The notes: generated by a model from the letters alone, not told the origin. Shown: positions 1 to 8,900, counted from the stretch's first letter. The stretch: DNA of 40,644 nucleotides from CAMEON01 sp963643175 (GCA_963643175.1 CAVIJF010000016.1:1-40644); one strand, 5' to 3'. A program made the numbers and translations.

Positions 1-680
1 CGCTGTTCCCAAGCGTCCGTAAATCCTGCAAATCGGACTTCCGGATAGGCACTTCCGTCTTTCGGAAACATCTTTTCAAGCATGGAAGCCTTAATATTCA
101 CTAATTTTGCATACTCACGCTGATGAAGGGTGATAAGGTTGTCGAACTGGCGGAAAACGCTGACAATTCGGTCTTGCTCTGTTCTTGAAGGATAAGCTAT
201 CGTCACCTCTTGAATATCAGAGTTATGGATATGAACGACAGACTTTCCTTGAGCCTTTTTAGCGAGTTCCTTTTGCGGTTCTCCATTGGAAATAGCAAGA
301 GCCAAAAACAATGGGTTCATAAAATCAAATGGTCTGAGGATATTAAGGTCGCCGCCAAGCAAAACTCCTGATTTTTCAACGGCTGATGCCCGTGCAATGT
401 CCTCTGCGGTTTCTCCTGATGCCGGGACTATGACTTCGTTTCCTTGACTGTAAACTGCACCATTTCGGGGAACTGCAAAAGTGTCCACTTCACCGATTGC
501 AAACTGGTACTTGGTGTAAAGTCTGCCATACAGAATAATTGGGGTTCCGGCGTCAGTCAAATCGCCTTTTGAGTAGCCATTTCCCTTCGAGTAGTCGGCT
601 ATGTCAATAGCCTTACGCTGTTCCCAAGCATCTGTGAAACCGGCAAATCTGATAGCCGGTTTATTCATTCCGTCAGCCAT
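1..680 (-). CDS. hsdS: Type I restriction enzyme specificity subunit HsdS (partial, cut by window edge)
   Basis: HsdS selects the DNA target of a type I restriction-modification complex by binding HsdM. The reading frame opens with ATG at 680 and stays open to base 1, giving 226 full residues and no stop. Residues 11-22 read RFAGFTDAWEQR, and nearly the same string returns at residues 216-226 as the window ends. This is the expected layout of an HsdS with two target-recognition half-proteins, here about 205 residues apart. The end of the first half (QDRIVSVFRQFDNLITLHQ) matches the conserved helical spacer of the family. The start lies one base after the hsdM stop, so the two are translationally coupled. 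The second recognition domain and any hsdR lie outside the window. The cut is the window edge, not a mutation. Confidence 0.93.
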   Translation of the reverse strand, partial: MADGMNKPAIRFAGFTDAWEQRKAIDIADYSKGNGYSKGDLTDAGTPIILYGRLYTKYQFAIGEVDTFAVPRNGAVYSQGNEVIVPASGETAEDIARASAVEKSGVLLGGDLNILRPFDFMNPLFLALAISNGEPQKELAKKAQGKSVVHIHNSDIQEVTIAYPSRTEQDRIVSVFRQFDNLITLHQREYAKLVNIKASMLEKMFPKDGSAYPEVRFAGFTDAWEQ

Positions 681-681
681 T

Positions 682-3237
682 TTATTCATCTCCGAGCAGT
701 TTCTTCAGTTCGAGAAGTCCCTGCATATCGAAGTCGCTGCCGGTTAACTGGTCAATCATTGCGGTCAAAGAAGCCTCGGTATCGGCAATTTCTTTCTCAA
801 CATCTTCAAATGTGGTCTGATACTTTTTCGCCAACGCTTCCAACTTAGCTGTCAGTGTGTCGACAATCCGCAGAGGAAGGGCTGAAATCTCAGTTACCAT
901 TGGTTCAATCCATTTCTTAGAGAGTAACGCTAATGCATCCTCTTCACGCAAAGATTCAATTGTTTTCCTGGTTGTGATCTGAAGACTTTCAGTCTTGTCT
1001 TTGATATCCTTTTTCAAAGACTTTTCTTCGTTTACCAAGGCATCAACCTTTTTGAGTATAGCAAGAACTTCCGGTTCTTCGTCTTTGGCTTTGAGAGCTT
1101 TCTTAACAGCAGCCGGAACAAATGCAGTGCTGTCGTCATTGACAAAGTCTTTGGATTTTTCGTCTTCGGGCAGTTCCTCGAGAAGGGAGTCAAAGTCGGA
1201 AGTAATAGCAGCCAAACGATCTTCAGCCGACTTTAGCGCGGTAACATCGCCAGACAGAAGCTCTTTCTGAACCAGTTCAAATGGCAGAATATGACCGATC
1301 CAACCTTCCTGTACCTCAGTTTCTTTGTTGTCCTTTTTCTTGACCACCATATTGGGGTCAACAACCGTGATGGACTTGGCACCTTCGGTTTGGATAATTT
1401 CAAGGTCTACGGCGATTTTTGCCCAGTTCTGATCAAGAATCTGATATGCCTCATAAGGATCAACCAATGGAACATCTGAAAGCCGCTTGAAAAGTTCCGT
1501 AGCAATCGTGTTTTCCTCTTTGGAAACCGGTATGTGTTCCATATCCGCAATCAGCTCTTGACGCAGATACTCCGCGAAATTGCCAAACTCGGTCTTAAAT
1601 TTGCTTTCAAATGCTTCTGTGTCGGTATGAGAAAGAATAAATGCTTTGATATCATCAGGAGCAAACAGCAAATATCCTGCGTTCTTTTTGGAAAACAAGG
1701 AGTCTTTCAGCGTCGGGAAAGCTGTCCAGTACTCTGCGAGATCTTCAACCTCACTGACTGGAACACCTCCATACATGGAAGCATAGATATCCCAACTTTC
1801 CGCTTTTTCAGACGAGTCCACATAGCGAGGAATATTCAGATTGTAATCATTTTTCCGGACTTCATCGCGGGAAACAACGCGGGAATATTTAGCGATAGTT
1901 TTGCGCCCGGTTACGGTATCAACGATACGTTTGATATCGGAAGCACGGAGCTTATTGTTCTTTCCAACCTTCTCAAATCCCTTGGAAGCATCTATAATCA
2001 GGATGTCTGTATTCTCCCGCTTTTGCTTCAGCACCATAATAATTGTGGGAATACCGGTGCCAAAGAAAATGTTGGCGGGCAAGCCGATGATCGCATCAAT
2101 TTTGTTGTTTTCAATCAGGTGCTTGCGTATTTCGCCTTCCTCACCGCCACGGAACAAAACGCCGTGGGGAAGAACGATTGTCATAATGCCATCCGGCTTG
2201 ATATGGTAAAGATCGTGGAGAAGGAAAGCATAGTCGGCTTTTCCTTTCGGAGCGAGTCCGTACTCCTTGTAACGGGGTTCATTTTCTTTGTCCTGCGGGT
2301 TCCAGTTCTGCGAATAAGGCGGGTTGGAAACGACCGCGTCCACATAAAGCGGATCATAGGTGCCGACCGGATCGCTCTCGTCAAAGTACGGCCAGTCATC
2401 TTCCAATGTATCGCCGTTTCTTGTTACGATATTTGAGGGAAGGATACCACGCATTACAAGGTTCATTCGGGTAAGGTTGTATGTATTCTCCTTCAATTCC
2501 TGTGCGTAATACTTGATTTGGTCACCGTTGCCCATGTGTTTTGCAACGCTCTTACCGATATTGATCAGCAAGGAACCGGAGCCGCTGGTCGGGTCATAAA
2601 TCTTGATTTCTGTACGGTCTTTCAAATGATCGGCAACGATTTCGGACATTAGGAGCGATACTTCGTGCGGGGTATAGAATTCTCCTGCCTTCTTTCCTGC
2701 GTTTGCGGCAAAGTTGGAGATCAGATACTCATAGATGAAGCCGAGAACATCGTAGTCCTGCTTTCCGTCCATGGGGATGTCTTTGATGAGATGTATCAAA
2801 TCGCTGATTGCCTTTGTCTGACTTCCGGCACCGTCTCCAAGTTTGGAAAGACCGGTTTGCAGTGTATCGAAAATCTTTTCAAAAACCTTTTTGTGCGTAG
2901 GGTTGATCAAACGGCTGAAAGCAGAAAGAGCATCACGGACATTGCCAACATTGAAATCCGAACCCTTGGAAAGCCATGTGGAGAACCAATTCTCATAAGC
3001 TATGAAGTAACCGATTTGATTCTGTACATCCGTAACGATTTCTGTTTGATCTTCTGTTACTGCCGGGAGATCAGCATCGGTAAAGCCAAGCTCTTTCAGA
3101 TATTTGACCTCTTTATCGGAAAGAAATTTATAGAAAATGAAACCGAGAATATAATCCTTATATTCGTTTGCCTCAATTTTGGAACGCATTTTATTTGCGG
3201 ATTCCCATATTTTTGCCGCCAATTGTTGTTTGTTCAT
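682..3237 (-). CDS. hsdM: Type I restriction-modification DNA methyltransferase subunit HsdM
   Basis: This is the N6-adenine methyltransferase subunit. It modifies DNA with S-adenosylmethionine and forms the core of the type I complex with HsdS. The 851-residue protein shows an N-terminal helical domain (IWESANKMRSKIEANEYKDY), the GEFYTPHEVSLLM segment near 186-197, the SAM-binding motif DPTSGSG at 215-221 and the catalytic NPPY at 305-308. After about residue 480 there is a long charged, probably coiled-coil C-terminal extension, making it longer than the roughly 500 residues of classical HsdM. Similar long versions are known in Bacillota. The ATG at 3237 follows a GGAAGG ribosome site and sits 22 bases after the small XRE gene. 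The gene is AT-rich compared with everything right of 3.8 kb, which fits a horizontally acquired island. Confidence 0.97.
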   Translation of the reverse strand: MNKQQLAAKIWESANKMRSKIEANEYKDYILGFIFYKFLSDKEVKYLKELGFTDADLPAVTEDQTEIVTDVQNQIGYFIAYENWFSTWLSKGSDFNVGNVRDALSAFSRLINPTHKKVFEKIFDTLQTGLSKLGDGAGSQTKAISDLIHLIKDIPMDGKQDYDVLGFIYEYLISNFAANAGKKAGEFYTPHEVSLLMSEIVADHLKDRTEIKIYDPTSGSGSLLINIGKSVAKHMGNGDQIKYYAQELKENTYNLTRMNLVMRGILPSNIVTRNGDTLEDDWPYFDESDPVGTYDPLYVDAVVSNPPYSQNWNPQDKENEPRYKEYGLAPKGKADYAFLLHDLYHIKPDGIMTIVLPHGVLFRGGEEGEIRKHLIENNKIDAIIGLPANIFFGTGIPTIIMVLKQKRENTDILIIDASKGFEKVGKNNKLRASDIKRIVDTVTGRKTIAKYSRVVSRDEVRKNDYNLNIPRYVDSSEKAESWDIYASMYGGVPVSEVEDLAEYWTAFPTLKDSLFSKKNAGYLLFAPDDIKAFILSHTDTEAFESKFKTEFGNFAEYLRQELIADMEHIPVSKEENTIATELFKRLSDVPLVDPYEAYQILDQNWAKIAVDLEIIQTEGAKSITVVDPNMVVKKKDNKETEVQEGWIGHILPFELVQKELLSGDVTALKSAEDRLAAITSDFDSLLEELPEDEKSKDFVNDDSTAFVPAAVKKALKAKDEEPEVLAILKKVDALVNEEKSLKKDIKDKTESLQITTRKTIESLREEDALALLSKKWIEPMVTEISALPLRIVDTLTAKLEALAKKYQTTFEDVEKEIADTEASLTAMIDQLTGSDFDMQGLLELKKLLGDE

Positions 3238-3259
3238 GCGTGGCTACCTTCCTTTTTGA

Positions 3260-3496
3260 TTATTTTTTGTTTTTCGGCAAGTCTGAATCAATCAGCGCCT
3301 TTTGCAAATTATCAATTGGTATATTGTTCTCATCGCAGAAAGTCTTGATCTTTCTCAAAGCCGCCATTTTCGGAGTCGTCTTTCCTGTTTCCCACCGATT
3401 AACGGTCGCAAAGGTTACAGAAAGCCTTTCCGCAAAGTCTCTTTGAGACAGAAGTGCTTTTTGGCGTATTATTTTTATTTCGTTCGCAACACTCAT
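3260..3496 (-). CDS. Small XRE-family helix-turn-helix regulator of the hsd operon
   Basis: A 78-residue cytoplasmic DNA-binding protein. The helix-turn-helix is visible around residues 8-45, with LLSQRDFAERLSVTFATVNR followed by WETGKTTPKMAAL, typical of the Cro/XRE fold. The ATG at 3496 is preferred over one five codons upstream because GAGGAG lies just before it at good spacing. It is the first gene of the xre-hsdM-hsdS operon, 22 bases ahead of hsdM. That position resembles controller regulators of restriction-modification systems, so autoregulation of the operon is a fair inference. No classical controller box was recognised. A decayed copy of its last codons lies upstream at 3737-3793. 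Confidence 0.88.
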   Translation of the reverse strand: MSVANEIKIIRQKALLSQRDFAERLSVTFATVNRWETGKTTPKMAALRKIKTFCDENNIPIDNLQKALIDSDLPKNKK

Positions 3497-3525
3497 TATT
3501 CTGCTCCTCACGATTGTATGTCAAT

Positions 3526-3554
3526 AGTATAACACAAGTATATCAAAATTACAA
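3526..3554 (-). promoter_or_regulatory. Sigma-70 type promoter of the xre-hsdM-hsdS operon
   Basis: Read on the minus strand, TTGTAA (3554-3549) and TATACT (3531-3526) are separated by 17 bases. The predicted start falls about 20 bases before the xre ATG at 3496. CTATTG occurs in both the spacer-flanking and the leader sequence and could be part of an operator. That last point is a guess. Confidence 0.7.
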
Positions 3555-3579
3555 TAGCAAAACGGCAATTTTGGCTTTT

Positions 3580-3627
3580 TCTTGGGAACAGCGGAAGTTG
3601 GAAGATTTACTCCAAACACTTCCGTAA
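3580..3627 (+). pseudogene. Short hsdS-like coding scrap
   Basis: On the plus strand this stretch reads SWEQRKLEDLLQTLP and then a stop. WEQRKL is a hallmark of Bacillota HsdS recognition-domain starts. The 13 bases at 3581-3593 are identical to the reverse complements of 1-13 and 616-628 inside hsdS, so it is an inverted scrap of the same kind of sequence. Beyond the stop another frame continues (GKDDVLKIAGAIHDDV), so a frameshifted remnant is possible. On the opposite strand a 60-codon frame (3521-3703) contains DYIIVDC, which faintly recalls the ParA Walker B region. I cannot decide between the two readings. Confidence 0.4.
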
Positions 3628-3736
3628 TAGTAATGGGATTAGCGGCAAGGATGATGTTCTCAAGATTGCTGGTGCAATCCACGATGATGTAATCCGACCG
3701 CACATCTGCCTTGCTTTGCTTCCCTCCGTTATATTA

Positions 3737-3793
3737 CTTTTTGATTATTTTTGCAAGGCTGACATTAATCAGTGCTTCCTTAGGTTATCGAAC
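3737..3793 (-). pseudogene. Decayed duplicate of the 3' end of the small XRE gene
   Basis: On the minus strand, with one frame correction, this segment reads FDNLRKALINVSLAKIIKK. It matches the C-terminus of the intact regulator (IDNLQKALIDSDLPKNKK). The stop-region sequence TAATCAAAAAG is also shared with the intact gene at 3252-3318. No helix-turn-helix or start is attached. It is in the same orientation as the intact gene, which points to an old tandem duplication or gene replacement at the island edge. Confidence 0.6.
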
Positions 3794-3795
3794 AC

Positions 3796-3930
3796 GTCTA
3801 CTGTTTTCTACTGGGAAGGGGGGCAGCCAAGGAGTGAGGGGAGACCGGGGAGGGAGATGGAACTATCCGTCGCTATGCGACGCGCTGCGCGGCGGCGTTT
3901 GAGATGGCCCTCTCCTCCGGGGCTGGGTAG
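3796..3930 (-). repeat. Dispersed non-coding repeat, copy A
   Basis: The core CAGCCAAGGAGTGAGGGGA (plus strand) and its flanks (TTTTCT..GGGAAGGG before it, GAGATGG and CTCTCCTCC after it) recur in inverted orientation at 40375-40490. No coding frame here is convincing. The element sits exactly where the AT-rich restriction island gives way to the GC-rich chromosome. It looks like a member of a dispersed intergenic repeat family, not part of a gene. Confidence 0.65.
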
Positions 3931-3940
3931 AGCAGACAGC

Positions 3941-3963
3941 GCCGGGGGCAGACATTCCCCGGC
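3941..3963. other. GC-rich hairpin in the 3.8-4.0 kb gene-free stretch
   Basis: GCCGGGG at 3941-3947 pairs with CCCCGGC at 3957-3963 around a nine-base loop. The following sequence (ACAACGCTGGGCACCATCCAC, about 3989-4009) resembles a stretch near 5820-5838. The whole gene-free interval 3797-4046 therefore seems to be repeat material. There is no T-run, so a terminator role is doubtful. Confidence 0.45.
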
Positions 3964-4046
3964 ACCGGAACGCCGCCACTGAACCGACAACGCTGGGCAC
4001 CATCCACGCCTGAAAATAAACCTACACTCTGAATTTCAACCGTCTA

Positions 4047-4075
4047 TTGACTTTTCCGTCAGAAAATAGTATAAT
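4047..4075 (+). promoter_or_regulatory. Near-consensus sigma-70 promoter of the long XRE regulator
   Basis: TTGACT at 4047-4052 and TATAAT at 4070-4075 are separated by exactly 17 bases. The ATG at 4131 follows about 50 bases downstream, with GGTGAG at 4114-4119 as the likely ribosome site. Confidence 0.85.
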
Positions 4076-4130
4076 GGTACCCACAAGGAACCGGACGGGT
4101 TCCGGAAGGGTACGGTGAGAAGCAACAAGT

Positions 4131-5324
4131 ATGGAAAAAATCCGGATCGGTGAGCAGATACGCCTGCTCCGCCGCAAGAATGACGTAACGCAGGATCAGC
4201 TGGCAGGGTATCTGGGCGTAACGCCGCAGGCAGTGTCGCGCTGGGAATCCGGCGTGTGCTACCCGGATATGGGATGCCTGCCCGCCATTGCGGATTTCTT
4301 CAGTGTCGGCATGGATGAACTGCTCTGCTATGCCGACCGGCGCACCGAAAAGCGCGTGCAGGACTGCATTGAGCGGGTGGACGCCCTGCTGGAACGGGAG
4401 CGGGTGCAGGAAGCGCTGGAACTGCTGCGCAGAACCATGGCGGAGGTGCCGTCCAGCTGCGCTTTGCGGCTGGAGGCGGCGGAAGTGCTGTCCCTGTATG
4501 CCGAAACGGTGGCGGAAAAGACGGCAGGAAACGAGTCCGCACGGGGGGCGGCACGCGCCGCCATCGGCGCAGCACTGGGCGAGGCGGTGTCGCTCTGCCG
4601 CCACATTCTGGAGGATTGCAGCGATGACGCCCTGCGCGACCGCACCAAGCGGATGCTGTGCGACATCTACGCGCACCAGCTGCATGACGGCGTACAGGCG
4701 CTGGAAATTGCCGAGCAGTTCCACGATATGGTGTACTGCCGGGAGATTATCAAGGCGACCGTGCTGACCGGAGAGGTCGCCTTCCGGCAGGCGCAGGAAA
4801 ATCTGATCCTGTTTGCCGACAACATCTGGTGGCATCTGTACAATCTCGCCTGCGTGCCGGATATTTCCGGCGGGCGCTACACGGTGGACGAGCAGCTGAC
4901 GCTGCTGTCTACCGGCGTGGAGATATTCCGACTGATTTTCGGCGAAACGCCGCTGTTCTATGCGGATCGGCTTGCCAACTCCTGCCGGCAGATGGCGTTG
5001 CTGTACATGGAGAAGGGCGACACCGATGCCGCGCTGGAGCAGATTGAGCAGATGGCGGACTACGCCGTTGCTTACGATGAGCGCCCCGCCGAGGCGATGT
5101 ACGCCTCGGTGCTCCTGAACCGTGTCACGTACACCCGCGCGGTGGACGAGCAGGAGCGCCACATCAGCCCTGACGCCGGCAAGTGTGCCCGCCTGCTTAC
5201 GCATCTGACGGGCAGCCGCGTGCTTGCCCCGTTGCAGGACAATCCCCGGTTCCGTGCGGCTGTCGGACGTATGGCGGACTGTGCCGCACGGGTTCGCGCG
5301 GCGGGTGCGGATGCCGCCGACTGA
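4131..5324 (+). CDS. XRE-family transcriptional regulator with long helical C-terminal domain
   Basis: A 397-residue cytoplasmic regulator. Residues about 6-62 form an XRE helix-turn-helix (VTQDQLAGYLGVTPQAVSRW, then ESG.CYPD), the type common in Clostridia. The remaining 330 residues are Ala/Leu/Glu-rich and helical, with TPR-like spacing (QEALELLRRTMAEVPSSCAL, DAALEQIEQMADYAVAYDE). This region probably senses a peptide, protein or metabolite, but no ligand can be named. The ATG follows a near-consensus promoter. The copZ-like gene lies about 100 bases downstream on the same strand, with structured RNA and no clear separate promoter between, so co-transcription is possible. The regulator's targets are unknown. 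Confidence 0.88.
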   Translation: MEKIRIGEQIRLLRRKNDVTQDQLAGYLGVTPQAVSRWESGVCYPDMGCLPAIADFFSVGMDELLCYADRRTEKRVQDCIERVDALLERERVQEALELLRRTMAEVPSSCALRLEAAEVLSLYAETVAEKTAGNESARGAARAAIGAALGEAVSLCRHILEDCSDDALRDRTKRMLCDIYAHQLHDGVQALEIAEQFHDMVYCREIIKATVLTGEVAFRQAQENLILFADNIWWHLYNLACVPDISGGRYTVDEQLTLLSTGVEIFRLIFGETPLFYADRLANSCRQMALLYMEKGDTDAALEQIEQMADYAVAYDERPAEAMYASVLLNRVTYTRAVDEQERHISPDAGKCARLLTHLTGSRVLAPLQDNPRFRAAVGRMADCAARVRAAGADAAD

Positions 5325-5345
5325 CGCCACGGCGCGGCGGCAGAC

Positions 5346-5397
5346 AATAAATCGGGTAGCAGCAAGGGAATTGCTGATTTATTCGGCAGCGATTCCC
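5346..5397 (+). promoter_or_regulatory. Leader with two mutually exclusive hairpins ahead of the copZ-like gene
   Basis: Hairpin one pairs AATAAATC (5346-5353) with GATTTATT (5376-5383) and AGCAA with TTGCT around a GGGAA loop. Hairpin two pairs GGGAATTGCTG (5366-5376) with CAGCGATTCCC (5387-5397), with one G-T pair. They share bases and cannot form together. The 16-base GCAAGGGAATTGCTGA at 5362-5377 recurs exactly at 5641-5656 after the gene. An attenuator or RNA switch is possible; a dispersed repeat is the plainer alternative. Confidence 0.35.
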
Positions 5398-5426
5398 CGG
5401 CAATAATTTATGGGAGGAAAGCTGAT

Positions 5427-5636
5427 ATGAAGAAAGTTATGCACGTAGAAGGAATGATGTGTGCGCACTGCGAGGCGCGTGTGCGCAAGGCGCTGGAGTC
5501 TCTGCCCTTTGTGGAGAAGGCGGAGCCGGATCACAATGCCGATCTGGTGACTGTCACGCTGTCCGCCCCCGGTTCCGACGGGGAGCTGACGCGGGTTGTG
5601 ACCGGGGCGGGCTACACCGTGCGGGGCATTGAGTAA
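5427..5636 (+). CDS. copZ: CopZ-like heavy-metal-associated (HMA) domain protein
   Basis: A 69-residue soluble ferredoxin-like HMA protein. The metal site is GMMCAHC, with Cys12 and Cys15, the form typical of Cu(I) chaperones. The rest (EARVRKALESLPFVEKAEPD and VTVTLSAPGSDGELTRVV) fits the beta-alpha-beta-beta-alpha-beta fold. GGGAGGAAAG precedes the ATG at good distance. No copper P-type ATPase or CsoR/CopY regulator is in the window, so it is an orphan here. Copper delivery or buffering is inferred from the family. The gene symbol is used in the sense of a CopZ-type chaperone only. Confidence 0.88.
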   Translation: MKKVMHVEGMMCAHCEARVRKALESLPFVEKAEPDHNADLVTVTLSAPGSDGELTRVVTGAGYTVRGIE

Positions 5637-5656
5637 CTGCGCAAGGGAATTGCTGA

Positions 5657-5702
5657 CCCCCCTCCCGGCATCGGACTATCCGGTGCCGGGAGGGGGGCTT
5701 TT
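5657..5702 (+). terminator. Strong rho-independent terminator after the copZ-like gene
   Basis: A perfect 14-base-pair stem pairs CCCCCCTCCCGGCA (5657-5670) with its complement at 5684-5697. The stem extends inward by several pairs, and CTTTT follows. It lies 20 bases after the stop codon. Confidence 0.9.
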
Positions 5703-5950
5703 GTGCCCGGCGCCGGTCGGTTTGTCGGGTAAGTTCCGGCAGTCGGAAGGGGGATTGTTCTCTGTGTTGCCGGGCTGCCCTGCCTTTGCATGAACCTTTG
5801 CCCCATCCCCCACCTGACCAACGCCGGGCACCACCACGGACAACGCCGGTACGGCAGGGCAAACCGGAAACGCCGGGGGCGACGCCCCGGCGCCCGCTTC
5901 CTGTTTGTCAAAAGCAAACAAACGGTTTATTTATAAATTAAGTGTTTGGT
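5703..5950. other. Gene-free GC-rich interval with a hairpin after the minus-strand lipoprotein gene
   Basis: No supported gene is seen. CGCCGGGG at 5871-5878 pairs with CCCCGGCG at 5885-5892. On the minus strand this hairpin lies about 60 bases beyond the stop at 5951 and is followed by TTTCC, so it may be a weak terminator. GTTTG/CAAAC pairs around a seven-base loop near 5907-5925. The text near 5820-5838 resembles that near 3989-4009, suggesting shared repeat material. Confidence 0.4.
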
Positions 5951-8900
5951 TCAGGCACCGTTTCCTTGCCGATGCACAAGCTCATGCAGGGAGTAGTCCT
6001 CACTGAACAGCATCAGCGCGTCCGTTCCGTAACCGGCATCCAGAAGGTAGACCTGCCCGTCCGCCCGAAAGTACAGCGCATCATCCTCCCACAGCTCGGT
6101 GACGGAAACCGTCCGCCCGTCCACCGTGAAGGCAAAGCTGTCGGCGGAAACGACCAGCCTGAACCTGCCGTCCGTGCTCATCCAGCTACCGCAGTATTTT
6201 TCCGGCACCGCTATGCTGATGGCGCGGTGAAGGGCAACGTCCGCCTCGTCCACACAGAACAGGTTCAGCGTGCCGTCCTCGCGCAGACTCAGCGACCACT
6301 TGGAGGTGCCGGACTCCAGAATCAACTGATTCTCCCGCTGACTGGCGACGGAGGGGGTCAGGCGCGTTCCGTCGTCCCGGAGCAGCGTGACGGTTCCGTC
6401 GGAGCCGACTGTGACCGTCCAGCCGTGCGAACTGTCCGCCCCCTTCCATACGCCGAGAAAGGCGCCCGGCACGGCAACAGGCTCAACGGGGAGCAGATTG
6501 AACAGCGTGCCCGCGTCGTCATACAGGGCAATCAGCGCGTTGCCGTACTCGTTGACATAGTAGAGCAGGAAGGTGGTGTAGGCGGAGCCTTCCAACTCCA
6601 GCGCATAGCCGTACTCCGCGTCAAGACGGAAGGGAACTGTCTTTCCGTTGACCGTGACGGAGGTGTCCGTGATGACCACGGTGTACTCTCTGCCGGTGGA
6701 CTGCCACGTGCCGATGTACTTTTCGTTCAGCGAAGCGGTGCGCTCCAGTGTGGCGTTGCTGCCCGGCAGACCGATCAGCAGGCGATCCTTGTTTACGGTG
6801 CCCGCCACACCGTAAAACTGCACGGCGTAGCCGCTCTGTCCGTCCCATGTGCCGATGAAGCCGCCGTCGGCGGTGTAGCCGTCGGGGAGGAAGGGCTTGC
6901 CGTCAACGGTGATGCCGGCGTAGGTGATGACGACCTTGCGACTGCCGTCCGCGCTCAGGTAGATGCCCACGAACTCGGCGGGAATCTCAACGCCGGGGTC
7001 ATCGGAGGTTTTCTTCACGGTGAACGGCTCCATGGTAAGATCCTCCGACACGATGGTCACAAGCAGGATTCCGTCCCCGCTCAGATGGAAATTGAAGGTC
7101 TTGCCCTTGTTCGCGCTGCCTTCCGTCAGTGCCTCGGCGGTGGCGCCCTCGGACTCGGTGAAGGAAATCAGCGTCAGCACTTCTCCGTTGTAGAAGATAA
7201 CGTGCGACTGGATGCGGAACACGTCGTCGTACTCGCTGTCGTGATACTCCCACGTGCCCCGGTACGCGGCGGGAACCGTCACATCGGCATCCGCGATGGA
7301 GGTCAGCGTCCAGGCGATGCGCATGTCCTCCGTGTAGACCATGAGCTGGAGCGAGCTGAGCTTCTGGATACAGACGGTGTTTCCGTCCCACGAGCCGATG
7401 AAAATGCCGTTTTCACTGTCATAGCTCTGCACGCTGACCTCGATGCCGTTCAGGAGGAACCCGGACCCGCCCACATGGCAGAAGTGCCCCGCATCGTCAC
7501 GGTACTGTCCGATGAAGGCGTCCAGCACGCTCTGCTTTGTGGCGCTGTCAAAGTCCAGCGCCAGGTGGATCGGCGTGCCGAAATCGTATGTCAGCGTTAC
7601 GGTTTCCTCGATTCCGTATGTCTTGTAGGTGAACACCGCCTGCCAGAGTTTCCCGTCGCGGAGCCGGATGGAGAAATTGGTGGCGTAGGCATAGGACGCC
7701 TGCTCGTTTCCGACGGCGAACAGCCGGGCAACCGTGCCGGCGGCACTGCTGTCACGCAGGGTGAACACCCCGTCTCCGTCATCGCGGAACAGCTCGACGG
7801 TGAAGCCGGTCAGGCACGGTGCCAGCGCGGAAATATCCGCCACGTTGACCGGGTCACGCAGCACAACGCGCCCCGCCTGATCCACATCGAAGGGGTACAC
7901 GTAGCCGTTCAGCAGCTTGAAGCCGTGCTCCTCCCCGGCATACGAATCGTACAGCAGGTCGGGCGTGACGTACACGAGATAGTCGGTGTCGCCGTAGCCG
8001 GGGCGGGTCTCGCCGCCGTCCGGCTCCACATAGCCGACCTCATGCCCCTGATGGCGGATGATGTAGGAGCCGCTCGCCTGCGCGGCACGCAGTGCGGTCT
8101 CCAGTATGTCGTGGGCGGCGGTGCGCCCGTAGGGCGCGATGCGCTCCGGGTCTACGGCGGCGGTGCCCTGCTCACTGACGGTATACTCGTAGGTGGAGAT
8201 GTAGGACAGCGTATCCGACGGGTGAATCAGCGCGGTTCTGACCGTGATGCGCACGGCACGCCCATCCTCGACGTACACGCAGAAGCTGTCAACCGACTCG
8301 TTCCAGCCGGACAGCGCGCGGGCGGCTGATGCGGCTTTTTCCTTGTCCGTCAGGCTGTATACGCCCTCGGCAACCTGCACGAAGTCTGCCGCCGACAGGC
8401 GGTCGAATGGGTTGTAGTAGTTCTCGAACAGGTCGTCCGACACAAGCTCGGACATGGTGTTGTCCGCGTTGTGCTGAATGACGGTCAGCCGGCGCCCGTC
8501 CCTGCCGTAGGCGTTGTCATAGAAGACCTCACCGCTGGCGGGGTCATACTCGCGCTGCCAGATATACCGGTCGGCGAAGATTGTGTCGATGTACAGCCGG
8601 GCATCGTACTCATCGTTCTCCTGCACGTCGTAGGTGTATGCGCCCGCGAACCGGGCGATGCCGCGCAGACCGGACAGCACTTCCTCCGGCATGGTCAGTG
8701 TCGGGGCGTCCGTTTCGGTTTCGGTTGCCGGATCCGGTTCGGTCGCGGTATCGGCGGCGGATTCCGTTCCGGAACCGGTCGCGGTGTCCGGTTCGGTCTG
8801 CCGGTCGATTTCGGTCGATGCGGTGGCGGTATCGGTCGGCTCTTCCGTGACCTGACTTGCGGCGGTACCGGCCGCCTCGGACGTGCCGCCGGTGCAGGCG

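Noticed and set aside
3711..3990. Small open frames in 3.71-3.99 kb
   Set aside because: They overlap the decayed regulator tail and the dispersed repeat, and no frame shows protein-like composition or a ribosome site.
5942..8329. A 795-codon plus-strand frame
   Set aside because: It is the shadow of the minus-strand lipoprotein, which has promoter, ribosome site, signal peptide and lipobox, while this frame has none.
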